DNA from: Sphingomonas abietis
GTDB taxonomy: Bacteria > Pseudomonadota > Alphaproteobacteria > Sphingomonadales > Sphingomonadaceae
Direction of reading: 5' to 3'
Assembly: GCF_027625475.1 (NCBI RefSeq)
Contig: NZ_CP115174.1
Span: 1,957,001 to 2,021,000, forward strand
Length of the DNA: 64,000 nucleotides
Shown: piece after piece, positions 37,130 to 46,678 of the stretch
Numbering within the stretch: position 1 is the stretch's first letter
How the letters are laid out: each line of letters opens with the position of its first letter
Made by a program: the position numbers and the translations under genes
Notes under the pieces: generated by a model
The model's database searches: none
Seen by the model: the letters and a program-made list of their open reading frames with translations, nothing else
What the model was told of the DNA's origin: nothing

Positions 37130-39019
37130 ATGGCACGGATCAACCTCAAGAAATTCATCGCCGAGCATTACAAGGGTGGCGTCACCGCCCGGGACGTCAT
37201 TCGCGAAGGCGTGACCAATTCGATCCATGCCGGTGCCGATGCCATCACCGTAGATCTGTGGTTCGATCGCCAGCCCGGGCTGTTCGGCGACGAAGTGCGC
37301 AATGTCCTCGAGAAGATCACAATCACCGATGATGGCGAAGGCTTCACCCAGGACAATCTCAATTATTTCGATGAGATCTGTACCGGTCACAAGGACGATA
37401 TCGGCGGCAAGGGAGTGGGCCGGCTGGCTTTCCTGAAATATGCCAACCGCGTCGAGGTCCGCAGCCAGCTGGCGAACGAGCTAGTCGAATTTCGCTACAC
37501 GCCGGATTTCACCCTAGACGACGTCCAGCGGACCGCTTCGGCGGGTCGCCGGGAAACGACGATCACCATCTCGGAGCTCAAGGAGAAGATCAACACCCAG
37601 GTCACCAAGCTCGTCAATGCGATGTGCGACGATCTCCGGCTGCTGTTGTTCCTCAAGAAGCAGGCCGGGCGGACCATAGCGATCCGGTTCACGCACAACA
37701 GCAAGCAGCCGTTTCCCGACGACTTCACCTTCTCTGGCGAGGCGATCGAGGCGCAAAAGACGCGCTCGTTCGAGCTGCAGGGCGAGACCTTCGACTGCTA
37801 TCTGTTCCGCGACGAGGCGCCGCGCCGGGGCATTGTCGCGATGCTTTGCGCCGACGAACTGTGCGTCGAGGAATATCAGATCAGCAAACGTTTCGACATC
37901 TGCCGCTATCTCATCTCGATCACCTCGACCTATCTCAACCGAAGCTCGAATATCGAGCGGCAGAAGCTTGAAATCCCCAAATCCGATGCCGATGCCGACA
38001 TGGCTTCGCCGATCAGCCGGGAAGCGCTGATGCCCTGCATCCGTGCGGAATGCCTGGCGATGATCAACGAGGCGGCGGAAGGCGATATCGAGGCGTTCAA
38101 GCTCGCGAACGTCGACAAGCTCCGTAAATATTACCCATTCATCCAGATCGAGTCGCTCAGCGGCGAAGCCGCGATGCTCGATGCCGACGAGATCGTGCGC
38201 ACCTACCGCGCACAGCAGGCGCGGCGCGAAGACCAGCTTGTGGAAGCGCTGGAGGAAGGCCGCAGCGTTGCTTTCGACGACATCTCGCATCTCGCGAGTG
38301 ACGACCTGGCGCGCTTCATCGTCCACCGCGCGCTGGTCATCGACTCGCTTGCCAAGATGCCGCGCGATTCGGCCGAGGACGTCCTGCACAACGCCATCCT
38401 GCGCAAGCACAGCGATGGCAGCGACATCCGCGAGAACAATGTCTGGCTCGTGGACGACAAGTTCCTGTCCTACAGCAACATCTACAGCGACGAGACGCTG
38501 GCGCGGATCGTTCGCGAGGTCGGGGTCGAGACCGAGTCGAAGCAGCGGCGCAAGCCGGACGTTGCCGCGTTCTTCTCCAAGGATAACGAGGGCCGCCCGA
38601 ACAAGCTCGTCATCATCGAGTTCAAGAAGCCAGGCGCTGACATCTTCGAGAACAACAAGGCGTTGGTGCAGTGCCGGCTCTACGCGAGCGAGCTTGTCGA
38701 TCGCATCGCCACCGTGCGGGAGGTGTTCGCTTTTTCCGTCGTCGAGATCGACGACGAATTTTACAAGGATATGAAGCGCACCGGCTTCAAAGACGTGTTC
38801 TCGCTTAGCGAGCGCGTGGTCTATGACGATTTCGTCATCGGCGCCTCGGACGATATCCCGCTGCACCTCTATGTGATGCCGGCCGCCTCGCTTATAACGG
38901 ATGCCAAGGCGCGCAACCGCGTATTTGAGGAAGTGCTGCGGTTCAGCATGGACAAGGAAATGCCGGCCACGGGCGGGTCGAGGTCGAGACGTTCGTGCGA
39001 GACGGACTCGCAGCTGTGA
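37130..39019 (+). CDS. GHKL ATPase fused to PD-(D/E)XK-like nuclease
   Basis: 629 residues from the ATG at 37130; a start at 37076 would add 18 residues. The N-terminal ATPase is of the Hsp90/MutL type: the N box REGVTNSIHAGA (Asn near residue 30), ITDDGEGF near 65-72 and GGKGVGRLAFLKYA near 92-105. A transducer-like region follows. The C-terminal domain has KPDVAAFF near 473 and KLVIIEFKKPG near 495, the D...ExK pattern of a PD-(D/E)XK nuclease, then a conserved-looking NNKALVQ. This suggests an ATP-gated clamp that carries its own nuclease. I do not recognise a named defence system. The last 15 residues are basic and low in structure. Confidence 0.72.
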   Translation: MARINLKKFIAEHYKGGVTARDVIREGVTNSIHAGADAITVDLWFDRQPGLFGDEVRNVLEKITITDDGEGFTQDNLNYFDEICTGHKDDIGGKGVGRLAFLKYANRVEVRSQLANELVEFRYTPDFTLDDVQRTASAGRRETTITISELKEKINTQVTKLVNAMCDDLRLLLFLKKQAGRTIAIRFTHNSKQPFPDDFTFSGEAIEAQKTRSFELQGETFDCYLFRDEAPRRGIVAMLCADELCVEEYQISKRFDICRYLISITSTYLNRSSNIERQKLEIPKSDADADMASPISREALMPCIRAECLAMINEAAEGDIEAFKLANVDKLRKYYPFIQIESLSGEAAMLDADEIVRTYRAQQARREDQLVEALEEGRSVAFDDISHLASDDLARFIVHRALVIDSLAKMPRDSAEDVLHNAILRKHSDGSDIRENNVWLVDDKFLSYSNIYSDETLARIVREVGVETESKQRRKPDVAAFFSKDNEGRPNKLVIIEFKKPGADIFENNKALVQCRLYASELVDRIATVREVFAFSVVEIDDEFYKDMKRTGFKDVFSLSERVVYDDFVIGASDDIPLHLYVMPAASLITDAKARNRVFEEVLRFSMDKEMPATGGSRSRRSCETDSQL

Positions 39020-39630
39020 TGGAAGAGCCGGATATTCGCCATGCGCCAGAGCACCGTTCCCTCTGGTCTAGATGGGCGGAATAGTTTTCAGTCGCGATGC
39101 CGCGATCGAACATCGGCATTGTCCATTTTGAACAATCGCAATCCTGACAGCGGACAGTCTGGTAACGGCCCGATCCCTGTCTTTCTGTGATCTCGTTCGG
39201 ATGGGCGCCGGAAGTCAGCTGCTGGCGAAACCTGCCGTTCGAAGCGCCACTTGGTAAGGGCAGGAATGTCCCACTTGGCGACCATCGGGTATCGGCAACG
39301 TCGATCATCGTCAGCAACGTGACCAGGGCGCTCGTCGCGAGGATACTATGGAATCACTCCGTTACGGATACGAACCAAGTCCGATAATGGTCGTTCTGAT
39401 AAGTGCCTGAGCGACAGGATAGGCGGTCTCTGGGACTTTGCGGTCATTCTCTGGCCGCCGTCGAAAGGGCGGCTTACAGTCGAACACCGGACGTTCTAAA
39501 AGAAAGCAGATGACTGCAGGAAGCGGGAGGGACGGTCCGGTTAGGGCCAGGCCACGTGACGTGACGTGACGTGACGCTACGTATCGCATAAGCACGATAA
39601 TCTATTGAGAATCACTACTGCGGCTGACGA
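39020..39630. other. Gene-free stretch upstream of second STAND gene
   Basis: About 610 bases with no supported gene. GC content falls toward the end, and the last 50 bases before the STAND start are AT-rich and probably hold its promoter. A short tandem repeat at 39554-39576 is listed separately. Confidence 0.6.
39554..39576. repeat. ACGTG pentanucleotide tandem repeat
   Basis: Four full copies and a part of a fifth (ACGTG repeated, ending ACG) lie 54 bases upstream of the STAND gene start, in a position where repeat number could alter promoter spacing. Confidence 0.8.
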
Positions 39631-42600
39631 ATGACTCCTGATATTGATTTTTCGAAAATTCGTGCGGAACACGGCGATCAGAGAGAGGGCTTCGAAGAAT
39701 TCTCCGCCCAGATTTTCCATCGTTACGCCGTAGCTGCGGGCTCGCGATACGAGCGGTATCGCGGCGCAGGTGGCGATGGCGGCGTCGAGGCGATCTGGCG
39801 CCTCCCCAGCGGGAAAGTCATAGGCCTTCAATCAAAATATTTCCTGCCATTGAAGGCAGGGCATCTCGCGCAACTCGAGAAATCGCTCGACACCGCGCTC
39901 GACAATCATACCGATCTCGAAACTTATATCGTCACCCTGCCATTCGATCCCACACCAACGATCAAGGCGCGTTCCGGCGAAGGCCAGGCGGAGAAGCTCG
40001 AGACCTGGCGGAAAAGCCTGATCGATCGTGCCGCCAGGCGCGGCGCGACGATAACGGTCGAGTGGTGGCATGAGAGCGAGTTGAAGTCGCGGCTTCTGGG
40101 AATGGACAATTCCGACGGCCGGATATTGTACTGGTTCGGCTCGTTAAACGTGAACATGGCGACGCTTGAGAGCGCCGCGACCGTAGCCGAAGGCGTTGCC
40201 GGGCCTCGATATTCGCCCCTTCTTCGGGTCGGAAACGACGCCGGTAATACGATCAAGGCCTTCGGACTCGATCCGGGTTGGCCAGCGGTGCATGAGGGCT
40301 GGGGTGCGCGGTTGCGCAAGGCAGTTGGTGTCTGGAATGCTTTGTCACCCAAAGCGCATCCAGGTCAGTCTGCGCAGTTATTGGCGGCCTTGAGGGATGC
40401 GAACCTTCGCTTTGCCGCTGTCGAGGATCTTTCCTTTAAAGAAGCCGACCGCGCAGCGCTGCAAAAGCTCGCCAGTCAAACGCTTCCTATAGTCCAGTCC
40501 CTCGAAGACGCGGTCAAAGACGCATTCGACAGCACGCACGGCGAGGAAAACGACAACATCCGTTGGCGGCAATGGCAGGCCGCCTTTCAGGCTGCATTCC
40601 CTGCGGCGGATCTCGATCGCGCTCGCGATGCTTGCACGCTCCTTCGCGACGTCCTCTCATTTGCAGAGAGCCCAGCTGCGATCGCGGCCGGAGCAGGCAC
40701 CCTGCTCATGCGGGGGCCTGCCGGTATCGGAAAAACACACACTACGATCGATGCCACCAAAGGACGGATTGCTGCCAGACGCGGCGCGTTGGCCGTACTC
40801 GGGCAGGAAATAACGTACGGCCAAAACCTGTGGAGCGTGGTGGCAAGCAAGCTGGGCATCGGCCCGACGGCGAGCAAGTCCGAGATTCTCGGCGTGTTGG
40901 CCGCGTTCGCCGAAGGCACCGGTGCGCCGTTCCTGCTCTGTGTCGATGCAATCAACGAGACCCCTGATCGTCAGCAATGGCGATCCTGGCTCCCCCAGCT
41001 CAAGGCCGATATCGCAGGGCAGCCGATCAAGCTGCTCCTCACCTGCCGGGACATCTTCATCGAGGATACGCTTGGCGCTGCAGCCGACGACCTGCCCAGC
41101 TTTACGCATGCGGGCTTTGCCGGCCGCGAATATGACGCTGCATACGCCTTTGCGGCATTCTACAAGGTTGGCCCGCCCGCCGAAGTCGTCGCGCAACCCG
41201 AGTTCGCCAATCCGCTGTTCCTGCATCTGGTCTGCCGGGCGGCGGTGACTATGAAGTGGGATCGCATTCCAGGTGGCCAGATCAGCCTCACCAAGCTGAT
41301 TGCGGCAATCCTCGACGGCGCGAACAGGAAGGCGGCCGAGCTGCTCGACTTCGACGTCCGCATCGAGAATCCGGTGAATGACGGCGCCCTGGCCCTTGCT
41401 CAGGCAATGGGACAGAGAGGCGTGCGCCTTTTGCCGTTGGCTGATGCCCAGACGATTCTGGCGGGCGTTCGGCCATCGCAGGGCGCGTCGAGATCCTTAC
41501 TCAGGGCGATGGAAGAGGCCGATCTGGTATCGGTCGCGTCCGACAGTGGCGCCTCTTTCCTGCGGTTCGCCTTTGAGCGTCTGGGCGATGTGTTGATCGC
41601 GCAATCAAGCATCGCTGACCAGAACAAGGCGGCCGTGTGCGCACGGTTCCTTTCGGGAGACTTGGCGGCGCTCGTGGCGACGCCCGACACGGTGTCCGAG
41701 TATGCAGGCCTCATCCAGGCCTATTCGATCGTCCTGCCCGAACTGCACGGCATCGAGATCGCCGACCTGCTCAGCGGAACTGCGACCCACCTGGAAGTGA
41801 CGATGCTGGCACTGGACGTACTCGCCTGGCGGGATCTCGCCAGTTTCACCTGCACGAACTGGGTGCTGCACCACAGAAGGTTCGTCGATCTTATCGAGGT
41901 TCTCGACAAAGTACTCGCGGTCACAGCGGTGCCCGGGCATCCGGTAAATGCAGAGTGGCTGGACTCGCGGCTCCGGAGCTATCAGCAACTCGACCGGGAC
42001 GCCATGTGGACCTCGGCGCTGAAGCAGGCCTGGGAGCAAGGGGGGGCGGGCCACCAGCTCGTCAGTATCGCGCGGGGTCAGGACCTTTCGCACCTGTCGA
42101 CGGAATCCGCCGTTCTTCTCGGCATTGCCTTGGCCTGGTTCACCGCCAGTGCCGACCTGCTCATTCGCGATGAGGCGTCCCAGGCGCTGACACGCCTCAT
42201 GGTCGCACAGCCGATATCGGGCGAGTTGCTCGACTACTTCATCCTGTGCGACGATGATTTCATTCGCGAGCGCGTGCTGAATTCGGCGTATGGCGCAGGC
42301 CTGCTGAAGCAGGATCCGGCCTATTGGGGCGAGATCGCCGACATCGTGTTCGACAGCTTCTTCGCTTCGGGCATGCCGCCCGAGAATGTGCTGCTCAGGG
42401 ATCTGGGGCGGCTCATCGTCGAGGAGGGCATCGCGGCAGGCACCATCGCGAGCACACCGGTTCTAGCATCTGTGCAGCCACCCTATGCAAGCGCGTGGCC
42501 GCTTCAATTCACATTTCCGGATTGGCCGGCGCTTGATGCCACGCATCCCGACCTGCCGGCGAACCTGAAACTGGGGCAACAGTCGTGGCAGCCTGACTTC

Positions 42601-43767
42601 GCGGGCTACGTCGTCAAGCCTGCCGCCAAGGATTTCGGCCTTGCTGCCGCCGGACTGACGCTTGCGCACCTGAACCAGTGGATCGTCGAGCAGATCCTGA
42701 CTCTTGGCTATGATGGCCCGAGCAAGTTCGCGCTTGCGTATGACTGGAAGCTCATCGAGGAACATGGCCAGGAACGCGGCGTACCCAATCGCCATCGGCG
42801 CGTTAGCAAGAAGTATCAGTGGATATTCCTGGCGCGGCTACTGGGTCGGCTCCACGATCACGTCCCCCATAATCCGCCCTCATGGGGAACGCCTCGAAAC
42901 CCTAGCGATTTGCAGGCAGTCGAGCTTCGCACGCTCGATCCGACCGACTTGTCGGAAGATCGCACGGCGCCCGTCCCAGGTGTAAACACCTCCGATTTTT
43001 TCATCGCGCCGATCGTCCGGCCGGAGGCACGCAACCCCAGGGATTGGGCGGCCGAACTGTTCATTGACCGGGACATCGAACTGGTTGGCGAGAAGTGGCT
43101 GCTGCTGGCCGGCTATCAGATTTGGCGATATCAAGACGAGGTGAGCAAGCGTTATTTGATCGCACCCCGGCGCGTGGCGGCGATGCTAGTTCCCGATAGC
43201 GAGATGGCCGCGCTAAAGAGGTCCTTCACCTCGTCCATTCCAGACGCGGACATTCCCGAACTCCGCAAGTTATACCAAGGCGAATTCCTTGGAAGTGTCG
43301 CCCTGCGTACACATTCTAGCCAATGGGGGCTCGACGGCAAGTTCGGCATCCCAGCATCTGTGATCGTCAGTCACTTCGATGACTCAGAGACTCCGGCACA
43401 TTCGCTCTGGGTACCGGCTTCGGACCTTATCACCCATAATATGGCCAAGTGGGACGGTGCGCGTAGCTGGATGGATGCATCCGGCGAGGTGATTGCGGCA
43501 CAGATCGGCCACGGCGATGATGTCGCGCTGGTTTTCGACAAGGCGAGATTGCTAGCATATCTGACGGCGACGCAGTCTCGGATCGTATGGGTCTTGTTCG
43601 AGGAACGGCATGCTGCGATCGCATCCGAGCCTTTTGCTTCCAACGACCTGCGTCAAGCATGGTCTTGGAGCGGTAAAAGGCTAGCCAAGCTCGCCGAAGA
43701 ACAGGAGGACTTCATTGAGCTGGGCAAGGCCGAGGACACGAACAACGTAACGGATGACGATGGTTAG
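39631..43767 (+). CDS. Avs-like STAND ATPase with Mrr-type nuclease
   Basis: 1378 residues from the ATG at 39631. Residues 15-75 are an Mrr-like nuclease: FEEFSAQIFHRYA, then RYRGAGGDGGVEAIW (Asp 49) and IGLQSKYF, with QSK at 67-69. The STAND ATPase has the P-loop MRGPAGIGKTHT near residue 360, a Walker B FLLCVDAINETPD near 433 and a sensor LLLTCRDIFIED. Helical repeats fill the rest, about 850 residues. The layout matches Avs antiphage proteins, which sense a conserved phage protein and then degrade DNA. It stands alone on its strand, after a 610-base gene-free stretch and before the conjugation genes. Confidence 0.85.
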   Translation: MTPDIDFSKIRAEHGDQREGFEEFSAQIFHRYAVAAGSRYERYRGAGGDGGVEAIWRLPSGKVIGLQSKYFLPLKAGHLAQLEKSLDTALDNHTDLETYIVTLPFDPTPTIKARSGEGQAEKLETWRKSLIDRAARRGATITVEWWHESELKSRLLGMDNSDGRILYWFGSLNVNMATLESAATVAEGVAGPRYSPLLRVGNDAGNTIKAFGLDPGWPAVHEGWGARLRKAVGVWNALSPKAHPGQSAQLLAALRDANLRFAAVEDLSFKEADRAALQKLASQTLPIVQSLEDAVKDAFDSTHGEENDNIRWRQWQAAFQAAFPAADLDRARDACTLLRDVLSFAESPAAIAAGAGTLLMRGPAGIGKTHTTIDATKGRIAARRGALAVLGQEITYGQNLWSVVASKLGIGPTASKSEILGVLAAFAEGTGAPFLLCVDAINETPDRQQWRSWLPQLKADIAGQPIKLLLTCRDIFIEDTLGAAADDLPSFTHAGFAGREYDAAYAFAAFYKVGPPAEVVAQPEFANPLFLHLVCRAAVTMKWDRIPGGQISLTKLIAAILDGANRKAAELLDFDVRIENPVNDGALALAQAMGQRGVRLLPLADAQTILAGVRPSQGASRSLLRAMEEADLVSVASDSGASFLRFAFERLGDVLIAQSSIADQNKAAVCARFLSGDLAALVATPDTVSEYAGLIQAYSIVLPELHGIEIADLLSGTATHLEVTMLALDVLAWRDLASFTCTNWVLHHRRFVDLIEVLDKVLAVTAVPGHPVNAEWLDSRLRSYQQLDRDAMWTSALKQAWEQGGAGHQLVSIARGQDLSHLSTESAVLLGIALAWFTASADLLIRDEASQALTRLMVAQPISGELLDYFILCDDDFIRERVLNSAYGAGLLKQDPAYWGEIADIVFDSFFASGMPPENVLLRDLGRLIVEEGIAAGTIASTPVLASVQPPYASAWPLQFTFPDWPALDATHPDLPANLKLGQQSWQPDFAGYVVKPAAKDFGLAAAGLTLAHLNQWIVEQILTLGYDGPSKFALAYDWKLIEEHGQERGVPNRHRRVSKKYQWIFLARLLGRLHDHVPHNPPSWGTPRNPSDLQAVELRTLDPTDLSEDRTAPVPGVNTSDFFIAPIVRPEARNPRDWAAELFIDRDIELVGEKWLLLAGYQIWRYQDEVSKRYLIAPRRVAAMLVPDSEMAALKRSFTSSIPDADIPELRKLYQGEFLGSVALRTHSSQWGLDGKFGIPASVIVSHFDDSETPAHSLWVPASDLITHNMAKWDGARSWMDASGEVIAAQIGHGDDVALVFDKARLLAYLTATQSRIVWVLFEERHAAIASEPFASNDLRQAWSWSGKRLAKLAEEQEDFIELGKAEDTNNVTDDDG

Positions 43768-44205
43768 GCTGGCGGGGCGATCTTGCGTTGCGAATGACTG
43801 GTTTTGTCTGTCCTAGACGTTGCTGCTTCGTCATAGGAGCGGCTTATGTTGGTCGCTAGCGGGCATAGCCTTGGTGCCTTCGTCTGTCAGCCAAGCCTTG
43901 TGCGATAGGCGTGGTACCGTAACCCCGAGTTTTTGCGATCAAGATCCGCGGGGGCAGAATGGCGGTTGTGGGATGAAGCGCCGAATAAAAAGATTGCACG
44001 AATTTGTCGAGTTGGGGTGCGAGAAAAGTCTCGACCGCAAGAACTGATTCGGATTTGCCAGGCATATCCGTGTGCGAAGTCATGTGCGGAAACGTATCTC
44101 GAGCGTGCTTGAGCGTATGTAAAGGCCGTAACGCTTTCCCCCCGAGCATCCGATCATTGCACCGAGACGCATCGCCTTCGCGGTGCGTAATTCGGGATGC
44201 GGCGC
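43768..44205. other. Gene-free stretch between defence island and conjugation operon
   Basis: About 440 bases, probably carrying the promoter for traG and the trb genes. A 118-residue minus-strand frame across it has no recognisable domain and no good ribosome site, so I do not call it. In related elements a relaxase or regulator gene could be expected near traG but is not seen here. Confidence 0.5.
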
Positions 44206-46266
44206 ATGACACCCACCAAGCTTCTCATCGGCCAGATCTTCGTCGTCTTCTCAGTCGTGTTGCTCGGCGTTTGGGCGGCGACACAATGGGCGGCGTCGAT
44301 GCTCGGCTATCAGGCCGAGCTGGGCAGTCCCTGGTATGTCGTGTTTGGCATGCCGGTCTACCGGCCGTGGCAGCTGTTCGGTTGGTGGTACCATTATGAT
44401 GCTTATGCGCGCACTGTCTTCGACAAGGCCGGCGCGCTTGCGGCGGCGAGCGGATTCCTCGGCTGCGCGGCTGCCATCGTCGGTTCGCTGTGGCGTGCGC
44501 GTCAAAACAGCCAGGTCACCACCTATGGTTCCTCGCGCTGGGCCTCGCGGCGCGAGATCGTCGGTGCCGGATTGTTGGGCGACGCCGGCGTCTTCCTCGG
44601 CAAGCTCGGCCGCAACTATCTGCGTCACGACGGCCCCGAGCACGTCATGGCCTTCGCGCCGACCCGTTCGGGCAAAGGTGTCGGTCTGGTGGTACCGACG
44701 CTGTTGTCGTGGACAGGCAGCGCCGTGGTGCACGATATCAAGGGTGAGAACTGGACGCTGACGGCAGGTTGGCGGCAGCGCTTCTCGCATTGCCTGCTGT
44801 TCAACCCGACGGATCCGCGTTCGGCGCGTTACAACCCGCTGCTCGAAGTCCGCAAAGGACCCGACGAGGTCCGCGATGTGCAGAATATCGCCGACATCCT
44901 CGTCGATCCCGAAGGTGCGCTCGAACGCCGTTCGCATTGGGAAAAAACCAGCCACAGCCTGCTCGTCGGCGCGATCCTCCACGTGCTCTATGCCGAAGAG
45001 GAAAAGACGCTGGCGCGGGTCGCCACCTTCCTTTCGGATCCCCAACGGAGCTTCGCTCATACGCTGCGGCGAATGATGGAGACCAACCATCTGGGGACGC
45101 CGGAGCAGCCGCAGGTCCATCCGGTCATTGCCAGCGCCGCGCGCGAGGTTCTGAACAAGAGCGAAAACGAGCGCTCCGGCGTGCTGTCCACCGCCATGTC
45201 CTTCCTCGGCCTCTACCGTGATCCCACGGTGGCGCTCACGACTGCGGCCTGCGACTGGCGGATCGCCGATCTCGTCGACGGACCAGTGCCGGTGTCGCTC
45301 TACCTGGTCATCCCGCCGTCCGACATTTCCCGGACGAAGCCGCTGGTCCGCCTTGTGCTGAACCAGATCGGTCGCCGTCTCACCGAACGACTGGAAGGCG
45401 ATCCAGGCAAGAGCCGCAAGCACCAGCTCCTCATGATGCTCGACGAATTCCCGGCGCTGGGACGGCTCGATTTTTTCGAGACCGCGCTCGCCTTCATGGC
45501 CGGCTATGGCATCCGCGCTTTCCTCATCGCCCAGTCACTGAACCAGATCAGCAAGGCTTATGGCGAGAACAACGCCATCCTCGACAATTGCCATGTTCGG
45601 GTGGCGTTCTCCTCGAACGACGAGCGAACGGCCAAGCGCATCTCCGATGCGCTCGGTACCGCTACCGAGTTGCGCGCCCAGCGCAATTATGCCGGGCACA
45701 GGCTCGCCCCCTGGCTCAGCCATGTCATGGTCAGTCGACAGGAAACCGCGCGGCCGCTGTTGACGCCAGGCGAAGTGATGCAGTTGCCGCCGGCTGACGA
45801 GCTGGTCCTCGTCTCGGGGCTGGCGCCAATACGCGCGCGCAAGCTGCGCTATTACGAAGATCGCAATTTCACGTCGCGGGTGCTGCCGCCACCCAGCCTC
45901 GACAGTGACGATGGCACTTATGCCGATCGTCCCGACCCGCGGCCCGATGACTGGGGCGGCGAGATGCGGCAACCCAATTTCCAACTCGCCGCGCAAGCTG
46001 GTGAAGAACAGGCTGTTACGCCTGAAGACGAGGGCGGTCTTCAGCAGCAGCGTCATCCAGGCCTTGAGGAAGAACAGGCGAAAGCCGCGTCCGAACCGGA
46101 ACAGGCGGCAACGCCAGACAATGATGATGATGGCGATTCCACCGCCGATCAGCGGGCCATGGACCAAGCACGCGGGCTCGGCGCGATTGCACGGGCTCGG
46201 GCGATGAACAGCGGCGTCGAACAGGACCAAGCCGACCCTGACCACGATCCGCTGCCGAGCTTCTGA
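44206..46266 (+). CDS. traG: TraG/VirD4 type IV coupling protein
   Basis: About 686 residues from the ATG at 44206 (MTPTKLLIGQ); an ATG nine bases earlier is in frame. Two N-terminal membrane helices are followed by the Walker A AFAPTRSGKGVGLVVP near residue 150, Walker B-type LLMMLDEFPALG near 410 and IAQSLNQISKAYG. The C-terminal 100 residues are acidic and Gln-rich. The protein links the relaxosome to the type IV channel and powers DNA transfer. It heads a long plus-strand operon with the trb genes. Confidence 0.95.
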   Translation: MTPTKLLIGQIFVVFSVVLLGVWAATQWAASMLGYQAELGSPWYVVFGMPVYRPWQLFGWWYHYDAYARTVFDKAGALAAASGFLGCAAAIVGSLWRARQNSQVTTYGSSRWASRREIVGAGLLGDAGVFLGKLGRNYLRHDGPEHVMAFAPTRSGKGVGLVVPTLLSWTGSAVVHDIKGENWTLTAGWRQRFSHCLLFNPTDPRSARYNPLLEVRKGPDEVRDVQNIADILVDPEGALERRSHWEKTSHSLLVGAILHVLYAEEEKTLARVATFLSDPQRSFAHTLRRMMETNHLGTPEQPQVHPVIASAAREVLNKSENERSGVLSTAMSFLGLYRDPTVALTTAACDWRIADLVDGPVPVSLYLVIPPSDISRTKPLVRLVLNQIGRRLTERLEGDPGKSRKHQLLMMLDEFPALGRLDFFETALAFMAGYGIRAFLIAQSLNQISKAYGENNAILDNCHVRVAFSSNDERTAKRISDALGTATELRAQRNYAGHRLAPWLSHVMVSRQETARPLLTPGEVMQLPPADELVLVSGLAPIRARKLRYYEDRNFTSRVLPPPSLDSDDGTYADRPDPRPDDWGGEMRQPNFQLAAQAGEEQAVTPEDEGGLQQQRHPGLEEEQAKAASEPEQAATPDNDDDGDSTADQRAMDQARGLGAIARARAMNSGVEQDQADPDHDPLPSF

Positions 46267-46276
46267 GGACGATCCG

Positions 46277-46678
46277 ATGAAACCCCGCCATCATGTCTAT
46301 CTCGACGACGAAATCAGCGGCCAGCTCGACGCGCTGGCGGCGCATCCGGGCACGTCCAAATCGGCGATCGTCGCGGATGCGCTGCGCTCCCATTTCCGTC
46401 GCCGCGGCATGCGCGAAGTCGATGACCTGCTTAAGATTCGTCTCGATCGCATCTCAACGGATCAGCGCCGCGCCGCCCGCGACATGGAGGTGCTGCTGGA
46501 AAGCCTGTCTCTGTTCATCCGCTACCAGTTCAGTCTGACCGCCCAGATCCCCGAACCCGATGCTGCGGCTCGGGCAATCGGACGGGACCGGTTTGAAAAA
46601 TTCATCGATCAGGTCGGTCGTCACATAGCGAATGGCGATCGCCGCGCAGCCAACCCGGCCGGGGAGAGCGCGCGATGA
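46277..46678 (+). CDS. CopG-type ribbon-helix-helix protein
   Basis: A 133-residue protein whose N-terminus fits a ribbon-helix-helix DNA-binding fold: HVYLDDEISGQLDALAAHPG then SKSAIVADALRSHFRR. The C-terminal half is helical. The gene sits between traG and trbB, as in other alphaproteobacterial trb elements, and its TGA overlaps the ATG of trbB by four bases. It probably regulates the transfer operon or takes part in the relaxosome. Confidence 0.85.
   Translation: MKPRHHVYLDDEISGQLDALAAHPGTSKSAIVADALRSHFRRRGMREVDDLLKIRLDRISTDQRRAARDMEVLLESLSLFIRYQFSLTAQIPEPDAAARAIGRDRFEKFIDQVGRHIANGDRRAANPAGESAR

Noticed and set aside
37514..38866. 450-residue minus-strand frame inside the GHKL ATPase-nuclease gene
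   Set aside because: It is the antisense shadow of a gene with clear ATPase and nuclease motifs; long antisense frames are common at this GC content.
43856..44212. 118-residue minus-strand frame upstream of traG
   Set aside because: No recognisable domain and no good ribosome site; it runs across the likely traG promoter and looks like a chance frame.
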